64,000 nucleotides of DNA from Lactarius indigo (lineage: Eukaryota; Basidiomycota; Agaricomycetes; Russulales; Russulaceae). This document shows positions 45,038 through 52,940 of this stretch, piece after piece. Every line of letters begins with the position of its first letter. The stretch's first letter is position 1. The notes under the pieces were generated by a model. That model was not told where the DNA came from and ran no database searches. It was given only the letters and a program-made list of their open reading frames with translations. The position numbers and the translations under genes were made by a program. The DNA lies in the NCBI GenBank assembly GCA_025766275.1, contig JAFKAC010000027.1, forward strand, positions 124,001 through 188,000, read 5' to 3'.

Positions 45038-46269
45038 TGTTGATAAGTGACCCTTGCGCACTTAGCAGCTCATACGGACCGGACTTGCAGCATGGACTGC
45101 TTTAGATTAGATATTATTTGATCTGTACAATCTGGACTTATCATTGCGTCATACATGACATCACTGTACTTCTATGACATCATACATCCAGACTCTGCAT
45201 TGTATATCGCCTTTGTACTTTCCTTTGTTCCGTACTTAGCTCTATCCTTATTATGATGTCACTATGATATCATTTAGTTCTGGACTCTCCTTATTCTTTC
45301 TTCCCTTGTTCTTGATGAACAGCAAACACAGAGGGCATACTCACAGAGACAAAGTAGACTGTGGTGAGATATGCTGGAGTGCTGGAAGCAGAGGTGAGAC
45401 AGGGATCTTGCAAGTAAAGCAAAGGGAGTCTGGCACACAAGCAGTGAGAACTGATGTTGTTACATTGGAGAGAAGGGAGCTTACCTGGCACACAAGCAGT
45501 GAGAACTGATGTGGACCAGGAGCGTACATGGTACTCTACTTATACACTTTCTGGTAGTGACACTGTACAAGGGATGTAACACTAAGTCACACAGTACAAG
45601 GAAGTATTGTTCTACAAACGGACAAAGGAGTGGACGTTCTGAGAACAAGGAAAGAAAGAATAAGAAGAGTCCAGAAGCAAATGATATCATAGTGACATCA
45701 TAATAAAGATAAAGCTAAGTACGGAACAAAGGAAAGTACAAAGGCGTTGTACAATGCAGAGTCCGGATGCATGATGTCATAGAAGTACAGTGATGTCATA
45801 GATGACGCAATGGTAAGTCCAGATTGTACAGATCAATCAGTATCTAATCTACAAGTCCTGTATATCTAATCTAAAGCAGTCCATGCTGCAGGTCTGGTCC
45901 GTACGAGCCGCTAAGTGCGCAAGGGTCACTTATCAACAGTTCTCAGAACGTCCACTCCTTTGTCCATTTGTAGAACAATACTTCCTTGTACTGCGTGACT
46001 TAGTGTTACATCCCCTGTACAGTGTCACTACCAGAAAGTGTATAAGTAGAGTATCATGTACGCTCCTGGTCCACATCAGTTCTCACTGCTTGTGTGCCAG
46101 GTAAGCCTTCTGCTCTCAATGTATAACATCAGTTCTCACTGCTTGTGTGCCAGACTTCCACTTTGCTTCACTCTGCTTGACACTCCTGTGCTGCTTCCAG
46201 TCACCCTCTATATCTCACCACAGTACTATCAGTCCACTGTGAGTATAGTTCTTATGTGTCTGTTCATCA
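45038..46269 (+). repeat. outer solo LTR (unclassified, ~601 bp) holding an inner LTR
   Basis: TGTTGATAAG...GTTCATCA in plus orientation, in two parts: 45038-45312 and 45944-46269. Flanked by GTTCC (45033-45037, 46270-46274). The internal part of its parent element is gone. Family not determined; the 5-bp TSD and TG...CA ends fit either copia or gypsy. No relation to LTR families A-D was seen. Confidence 0.82.
45313..45938 (-). repeat. inner solo LTR, inverted copy of the outer LTR
   Basis: 626 bp, same family as the outer LTR but on the minus strand, flanked by GTTCT (45308-45312, 45939-45943). Together with the outer LTR it makes an imperfect inverted repeat over 45038-46269. It contains a TATA-like GTATAAGTAGAGTA when read on the minus strand and two direct copies of a CACTGCTTGTGTGCCAG block. 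Confidence 0.82.
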
Positions 46270-46378
46270 GTTCCATAATATGACACCCCACCCGCTGAGT
46301 CCTGGTGACATGTTGAGAATGACCTTGAGGGGTAAAATTTCTACCGCAGCCAGTACAGCGGACAAACGAAGTGCTCAT
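46270..46378 (-). pseudogene. Plavaka-type transposase, N-terminal piece (piece 1 of 4)
   Basis: ATG at 46378 on the minus strand: MSTSFVRCTGCGRNFTPQ followed by GHSQHVTRTQRVGCHIME, a C2H2-like zinc finger typical of the Plavaka N-terminus. The outer solo LTR cuts in right after it. The continuation beyond the LTR meets a TGA within ten codons. Confidence 0.7.
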
Positions 46379-47694
46379 GGTGGGAGACAAAGAAGAACGA
46401 ATGTGATGAGTCAGCGATGAGCCGGTCCAAATTGTATGGGTGCTGCGGCCCTTGCGGCCCTTGTGAGCAAAATGATGAAAACTCTTGGTCGTTTCAGAGT
46501 CTTCGGTCTGACACGTGACTCGGCTCTCTTTCTGGGAAGATCTGTGGTCCTTGCGTTTCATCAAAATTTCCCATCGCTCGCCTCGATGTACAACATTCTT
46601 TTCTTTCCTTCCTCCATCATCTCATCTCAACCTCAGTCGTTCCTTCCCCTTCGCCAAAATGCCCAACTACTCCGACGCTGATGGCCCTCCTCGTCCACCT
46701 TCACCATACCTGAAGGCAACTCGCCCAAAGTGTCGTCAAGGGTCTTGCCTCAAAACTTATTACCTTCCATTCCCAGCGTTGCAAGCCTTCCTATACCTCA
46801 CCTTTTCTCGGCCCTGTAATATTGTGAATGCATACACCTTCGGCCGGTGATAGGCCCAGGAGCTATGCTGATTGTTTCGGAAAAAGGTATGCCTGACTTT
46901 TCTTTTCTCAGATCTCAAAAACTCACCCTCATCTTCTATCAGTGTGCCCCGTCGTGACCAACTCGTGTCACCTCCACTGGCTGTGCCTCATCGATACCAA
47001 CTTGTGCCGCCTTTATGGCCATATCTCGCTCCTTCTCCTCGCGTTCCTTTCGGACTACAACCAAGATACATGCCATTTACTTTACTTTTGCTACCTACAT
47101 ACCCCGTTTCATTGCTGTTCCGCTTAGTTCAACACCGCCAACCTCGGGGTCTACTCGTGTAAGGTGATCTCACCCCTCTGACTTTCGGACTTTGTCGCTA
47201 TCGACCCTCATCCTTCCTTACTTACTTTCCCCTACCTGCACCACCTTCCCTCTCAAAATTCGACACCGTCAACCTCGGGACTTGCTCATGTACAATATCC
47301 TCACCCCTCTGACTCTCGGACTCTGTTGCTACCGACACCTTCCTTACTTACTTCCCCCCACTCGCGCTACCTTCCCTCTCGTAATTCAACTTGGCATCTT
47401 AGACCACACCCTTCTTACCTACACTTGAGGTATATAAGGCGTAGAGTATGCTCAATAAACGACATCATTTTTCGTTGCAACTTTTCACTCCTTCGTAAGA
47501 CCTTCGCAGAACTGTCGGGGCAGGTCTAAGTCAAAGACACCCCATCTGTGTGAACCGCACACTCATTTTAACAATTATATGCACTCCCATTCCTTTTGTT
47601 CCTTATTTGTTCTACACATTTATTCCCCTCTTTCCATTCTTTATCCGTCTCAACCAATTCTTGATGGCACGTCGCACGCGTCAGTCAATGAGGG
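46379..47694. other. unassigned region between Plavaka start and LTR C
   Basis: The 5' end of the Plavaka transposon should be here; no clear terminal repeat was found. Pyrimidine-rich sequence with a tandem duplication (47131-47385), then TATATAAGG near 47431 and AATAAA near 47453. The TATA plus repeat pattern would suit an old LTR, but no second copy is in the window. Confidence 0.4.
47131..47385 (+). repeat. tandem duplication, two units of about 128 bp
   Basis: Units 47131-47260 and 47261-47385, both starting near CACCGYCAACCTCGGG and containing CACCCCTCTGACT and TACCTTCCCTCTC-like blocks, about 80% alike by eye. Confidence 0.6.
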
Positions 47695-48222
47695 TGTAAC
47701 GTTGCCACAACGTTAGCTTGACTTGAGCGCAGATGGTGGTAACAACTTAGCGATATAATGGTCTGTTGGCTTGAAGACACGGAGGTCCAAGTCCTTGCCT
47801 TAGTGAATACACGGAGGTACACCGGCAAGCTGATATCTTCGTCACGAGCGAAGTCGGACACCCTTCAGAAGCGAAAGTGAGAGAAGAGAAGAAGAGAAGG
47901 AAAACCAAGTGATGATTCAAGAAGACCAAGATGGCGTATCTTGGTCTTCACAAGACAGATTAAATACAAGTCAAGCAGGCTTTCAAGTGCTGCTATGAGT
48001 CACAGTATCGTAGCGTCCAACGTATCGCGTAAGTAACTCGAACCCTAATACTACTACTACTAGTATTAGTGGTGTAGTCCTCAGTCAGCAATCAGCGCGC
48101 AATCTCCTATCATACTCATATTGCCTATCGTAAGTCCGCAACTAATCTACCTTACCGCCGTAGTTGCAACCGGTACAGTAAGGGTCTCGAGTTGTACAGT
48201 CCATACAAGCATGAACGTGACA
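47695..48222 (-). repeat. LTR of family C (gypsy)
   Basis: 528 bp on the minus strand, related in layout to family A (TGTAACG... at the left, ...ACGTGACA at the right as printed). TATTTAA box (47966-47960), and 34 nt downstream the palindrome GAAGACCAAGAT / ATCTTGGTCTTC with a 5-nt loop (47921-47949). Preceded on the minus strand by the purine tract AAAGGGGGTGA, so it is a 3' LTR. Confidence 0.85.
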
Positions 48223-48253
48223 TCACCCCCTTTCTAAGCGTGAGACCCCAGGC

Positions 48254-48547
48254 TCACCAGAAGTCCCTCAGCGGCCAATCGCGCTGTTCGTCGGCGATCC
48301 TCTCCAGCACTGTGGTGCGCTCCAGTCGATAGATGGAGTCACGCTTGTCGTCTTGCGCGCACTCAATCATCACCCGGAGTTGACTGACACGGGCTCGCAG
48401 TCGGTCAAGCTCGTAACTCGCCACGCGGTAGTGCGTGACTTCAGTGGTGAGTGACTCGTCGTTGATGTGGTTGAGGGCGCAGTCGGTGATCTTGTCAGCC
48501 GCGAAGATGACAAGGTCTTCATGCGGATACTGGGGGTGGAGACACAT
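48254..48547 (-). pseudogene. Pol C-terminal stub of family C
   Basis: About 97 codons joined to the LTR above: HEDLVIFAADKITDCALN, HINDESLTTEVTHYRVA and KRDSIYRLERTTVLERI. It aligns along its length with the C-terminal domain of family-A Pol. Everything upstream is missing: the element ends abruptly at about 48548, without LTR or TSD there. Confidence 0.8.
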
Positions 48548-49003
48548 AATGATCTGCCATCATTTCCATTGTTGATGGGCCACCCAACGGGAAGATTCCC
48601 TCATGACTCATGGACCAACCGACGTCGGCCGACGCACTAGATTTTTCCAGAATTCATGGGCCACCCGACATCGGTTCGGAGTTTTTTGATTCCGGAGCAA
48701 TTTCTTGAAGTGGGAATTGTCAATAGAATACACATGCATGTCTAAATGTATCTGGAGACTTGGATAAGCACAGGGTATCCAGGGATGGATGATGGGTCAC
48801 TGCAAAGTTACAATGGGTGCAAAAAGGATGGAACATCAAGTTCCTTCACATGGAAATGGAAAATAAGCAGTGAAGCAGCAACTCCAAAACACATTACAAT
48901 GGAACTGGTAAGGGTATGGAACACCAAATCCTGGTCCATAGAACATAGGACATAAAACATAACCTGCCAGCTGCAAGGGAACTGCCAAATAGACGGAACA
49001 CTG
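48548..49003. other. unassigned region before element D
   Basis: AT-richer sequence with no coding signal. The last five bases CACTG (48999-49003) would be the left target duplication of D; its partner is outside the window. Confidence 0.4.
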
Positions 49004-49583
49004 TGTTATGATCCGACGCTTCGGACCTAAGTCACAGTATGTCTCCACCCTGCCTTTCCCCTTCTGTACTATGCCTTGTTACCAAAGGAGCTACTGTCAC
49101 TAGCGGCGCTGTTTCTTTGATCCGAACTTCTGTTTACTCCGTTTAGTCTCTTTGATATTGTGTGGACTTGTGTTCATGTTGTTTGGAACCCTGTCCTATA
49201 TAAACCTGTACCATAGACCGTAGGAAGCCAGACTTGGCTTCGTTTGCAATCTAGCAACCTTGCCTCCGTACTTTGGTGTGACCTCGCCTTATCCCTCTCT
49301 TCTTGTGCATCCCCTACCTCAGTCCCTAACCAGGACACTTCAAAGTCTTTGCAGTTGAACTATATCAACGCGTCACACCTGTTATACTCTGTGCACTAGC
49401 AAGATCAAGTGTAGAGAAGTGTTAGACACTTCGGACAAGGAGTCCTACATTTCAGAGTAGTGCTGCACCTTGTGCCACACTTTTTGTCACTCGTATTTCA
49501 TAGCAGTAAGACAACAGAGGTCTTCGCTTGATACTTGTGTGATTCAGAACCTTTAGAACCCACGCCCCTGCTAGGGTGTAACA
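49004..49583 (+). repeat. 5' LTR of element D
   Basis: About 580 bp, TGTTATGATCC...GGTGTAACA; limits inferred from TGTTA/TAACA ends and the PBS, since the partner is not visible. TATA box TATATAAA at 49197; predicted start at 49230, where AGACTTGGCTT begins. A short inverted repeat GAAGCC/GGCTTC (49224-49229, 49236-49241) flanks the start. Confidence 0.78.
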
Positions 49584-49584
49584 T

Positions 49585-49595
49585 AAGCCAAGTCT
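49585..49595 (+). promoter_or_regulatory. primer-binding site of element D (self-priming type)
   Basis: AAGCCAAGTCT, 1 nt after the LTR, perfectly complementary to AGACTTGGCTT at 49230-49240. Differs from the A/B site at three of 11 positions, and the LTR partner has changed to match. Confidence 0.75.
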
Positions 49596-49791
49596 ACAAC
49601 TCCCAACACACCCAAGACACTACTGCCACACAGCAGAGTGGGCGACGATCCAAGAGGACGCATCAGCCAACAACCAGACACTCCACAGAACCCAGAAACG
49701 ACGGCATAGCCGGGCGACGGATCCTCCTTGACACAAGAGGCCGCTTCAGCCATCCCCTTACACAAATCAGCACCCAAGACAGACCACAATC

Positions 49792-51483
49792 GTGGCTAGC
49801 ATCAGTGTCACCTTTGAATCAGACAATGATTGGACCCCAGTCACAACCAGAACACAAGACAACCTCCCACACCACATTAAAAGCAGTCAACTAGGAAAAG
49901 GAGCTCGCTGGGCCACAACATCAGGCAGACCACCTTGTTACAAGTGCCTCATCAAAGGCAAACTCAGACCAGTGGAATTCATCAACAACAACTGGTACAT
50001 CCTCCGATACTTTCAGAATACATACCACACCAGAGCCATAAACATCACACCACACAGATTTGCTGAAGGATTAGGCTGGTGGAACGAAGAAGACGAACAG
50101 AACCCAGAAACGCCCACACAACAATCATCCTCAGCACCAAGAAACACTAGGGGAACATACGGACTACAACAAGATTCATCAGAAGAAGAACCCAGCTCAG
50201 ACGAAGCAGAATCACACTCAGAACTATCCCACTCCTCAGAACACCGCCTAGACATCACAGTACCCACACAAGCTTTGTCACAAGCCAGCCCCACTATCCC
50301 TATCTGGATAGAACCATCCCCAGCAGAAGAAGGATTCCCAGCCCCACTACCACCAATCAGATTGCCCTCCCCAGTCGAACCACCCCAGATCCCCATCACA
50401 CCACAGCCAACACTCATCATGTCAGCCATAAATGCCACGGGCACTGGCACAGGTACCGGCTCAAGCACCGGAACAGGAGGAACACCAACGACGAGCTCAG
50501 GAGGACTCAAAGGAGCACCCCCTACTCCGTTCACCGGAGATAGAACAGAGAGTGGTCAGTTCAAAAGAGAACTACTACGATACATCAAGTTAAATAGCGA
50601 GAATGAACTCATCAAAGAACCTTATGCACGGGTACTATTCGCCCTTACAATGTTCAAAGGACCCAGTGTACAGCTGTGGGTCAACCAAACCGAAGATGAC
50701 ATGGAAGCGGCACTAGCAGACCCCACCAAAGCCCTCACCAAAAACAGCAAAGATCTTTGGGACGGTTTTCTCGACACCTTCGACAGAGACTGGACCGACA
50801 CTCTAAACAAGGAAAGAGCCTATCAGAAGCTCATCAGTTTGACAATGCAGGGTGGAGCATTGGACAGTTACATCCTCGACTTCGAACACCTTGCAGGAAT
50901 AGCAGGATGGGCAAGAGATGCCCCTGGAACGGTGGAATTCTTCAAAAGAGGACTACCCACAGGACTGTATCGTGCTTGCCTTATGTGAACCACTATCCCA
51001 AACACCATGGACGAGTGGCAAACCGCTGCCAGAGCAGAACACCAACGCTGGAAGCTACTAAAAGCCAGACCAGGGAATAGAAACCCAGGGCCAACCCAGA
51101 ATGTCCACCAAGGATGACCAAAGCGAGACCCAAATGCGATGGATGTAGATGCCACCACCTCCACCCCCTTTAAGAAGCTTACTGAAGAAGAAAAGAAAGC
51201 CCTCATGAAAGAAGGACACTGCTTCAAATGCAGACAGCAAGGACACATGGCTAGGAACTGTCAACGACAAAACACCACCAACCAAACCAAAGCCAGAGCC
51301 ACAGACACCCAAGAAGCGGACACTGCACCCCCATACACCCCAGAAGCAAGCACCTCATCAGTGGCTGCTACCACAACCGAAGATAAAGTCTGACAAGCCC
51401 ATGCACTCGTCCAAGGCATGACTGAAGATGAAAAGAGACACTACTATGCCTTAGATCAGGATTTTTGCGATGCCGACCTGTGA
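49792..51483 (+). pseudogene. gag: Gag of element D with premature TGA codons
   Basis: Frame from GTG 49792 (upstream stop at 49729). The N-terminal domain (NDWTPVTTRTQDNLPHH, GKGARW, LRPVEF) is a distant match to the A/B Gag N-terminus. An acidic Ser/Pro linker follows, an in-frame ATG at 50419 (MSAINATG), then capsid (TPFTGDRTESGQFKRELLRY, FFKRGLPTGLYRACLM) and a CCHC knuckle (CFKCRQQGHMARNC). TGA codons at 50986, 51115 and 51391 interrupt it; each fits a former CGA codon with C-to-T at CpG. The TGA at 51481, inside the frameshift hairpin, is probably the true Gag stop. Confidence 0.82.
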
Positions 51484-51499
51484 GAGCTGACAGGGAGGC
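51459..51499 (+). promoter_or_regulatory. -1 ribosomal frameshift signal, element D
   Basis: Heptamer G-GAT-TTT in the Gag frame (51459-51465), 6-nt spacer (51466-51471), then stem GCC, mismatched GA, CCTGT, 8-nt loop, ACAGG, GA, GGC (51472-51499). Same layout as A and B with different paired bases. Confidence 0.75.
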
Positions 51500-52462
51500 C
51501 AATTCAATGTATAGTGTTCGCGATAGTGCTATGACAATCAAAGTCCTCGTTCGCCTTTACTACAAAGAAGCTCGCATAAATGTGCTGCTGGACAGCGGTG
51601 CAACAGACAACCTAATCGACCGAAACCTAATCCAAAAACTTGGACTAGGAACCACTCCTCTGAAACCACCCAGATTGGTCCGAAATGTAGATGGATCGCT
51701 AAACAAAGATGGCACCATGACAGAAACATGCCAGCTATGGATAAAAAGAGGAGAAGAAGAAACTCCTTTCCAGTTTTTCGTAACCAGCCTAGGGGAAGAC
51801 AGAATGATCTTTGGATACCCCTGGTTCGAACACGAAAACCCAGACATAGACTGGAAGAAACAAGAGCTGAAAGGAGAAGCCGTCACCATCCTGACAGGAG
51901 GGTACCGCTTCCGAAGAAAGCGACACCAAGAAGCGAAAGCGGCAGCAACCAAAACAACCTTTGACCCAGTAAAAGAAACCGCAATCCCAGAAGAGTACCA
52001 GCACCACAACAAGGTATTCTCAGACGAAGAAGCACAGCGCTTTCCCCCAGAAAGAGAAGAAGACCATCCCATCACATTGCGACCAGATGCACCCAACAAG
52101 ATCAATTGCAAAATCTACCCCTTGACTCCAGAAGAAGACAAGGAGTTGAAGGCATACCTCGACGAAAACATAGCAAAAGGATACATCTATGAAGGAAGCT
52201 CCCCCTACGCTTCCTCCTTCTTCTTCAGAAAGAAAACAGACGGAGGGTTGTGCCCTATCCTGGACTACAGACCCCTAAATACCTGGACAATAAAAGACAC
52301 TTACCCACTACCTCTCATCTCCGACATCCTGACCAACTTAAATGGGAAAACACTGTTCTCAAAGTTCGATATCAGATGGGGGTACCATAACATCCGCATA
52401 AAAGAGGAAGACCAGTGGAAGGCAGCCTTCAAGACACCAAGGGGGCTGTTCATCCCTCGAGT
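51465..52462 (+). pseudogene. pol: Pol of element D, N-terminal part up to the A2 insertion
   Basis: No ATG at its start; entered by -1 shift. Protease motif LLDSGATDNL, then a connection domain and the first half of reverse transcriptase: FPPEREEDHPITLRP, YEGSSPYASSFFFRKK, DYRPLNTWTIKDTYPLPLIS, FSKFDIRWGYHNIRIKEED, ending at GLFIPR where A2 entered. The frame is continuous with 60144. The open frame that appears to run on to 52520 uses A2's LTR. Confidence 0.88.
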
Positions 52463-52921
52463 TGTTACGTTTCTATCTCGGACCCTTACTGTACCGGTTG
52501 TGGCTACGGCGGTAAGGTAGATTAGTCACGGACTCGGGGTTTACGAAGGAGTTAGGAGTTTACGGATGACTCGATCCTAGTACAGGTAGTAGTAGTATTA
52601 GGGTCGCGGTATTTACGCGATACGTTGGACGCTACATTACTGTGACTCATAGCAGCGCTTCAAAGCCTGCTCTTCTTGTATTTAAGCCAGCTGCGGAAGA
52701 CCAAGACACTCCATCTTGGTCTTCTTCAATCGTCACTTGTTTTGGTCTCCTTTCGAACTGTCTTGCCTCTCACCATCTTTCGACACGCCTTTACGTTTCT
52801 ACCCTAGTGTCTGCGTACATCTAAGGGGTTGCCTTCGTGCCATACGCCTTGCGCGTGATTAGCTGAGTAATCGCCACCCTTATTCGAGCTCAAGTCGAGC
52901 TAACGCTGTGACGGCGTTACA
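52463..52921 (+). repeat. 5' LTR of A2
   Basis: 459 bp, TGTTACG...GCGTTACA. Carries the core promoter and start-site palindrome described at 52679-52724. No ATG lies between the predicted transcript start and the LTR end. Confidence 0.95.
52679..52724 (+). promoter_or_regulatory. LTR core promoter and U3/R palindrome (A2)
   Basis: TATTTAA begins at 52679. GAAGACCAAGA (52696-52706) and TCTTGGTCTTC (52714-52724) form a perfect 11-bp inverted repeat with a 7-nt gap. The 11 nt complementary to the PBS start at 52713, 34 nt after the TATA start, where transcription is expected to begin. Confidence 0.75.
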
Positions 52922-52923
52922 TT

Positions 52924-52934
52924 AAGACCAAGAT
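52924..52934 (+). promoter_or_regulatory. primer-binding site of A2 (self-priming type)
   Basis: AAGACCAAGAT, 2 nt after the LTR, complementary over 11 nt to 52713-52723. The TAA at 52923-52925, partly within it, closes the Gag frame upstream. Confidence 0.78.
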
Positions 52935-52940
52935 CCCATT

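Noticed and set aside
52642..52824. 60-codon open frame repeated in every family-A LTR
   Set aside because: Starts at GTG, spans the predicted promoter and start site, and is repeated only because the LTR is. The similar 72-codon frame in family-B LTRs was rejected for the same reason.
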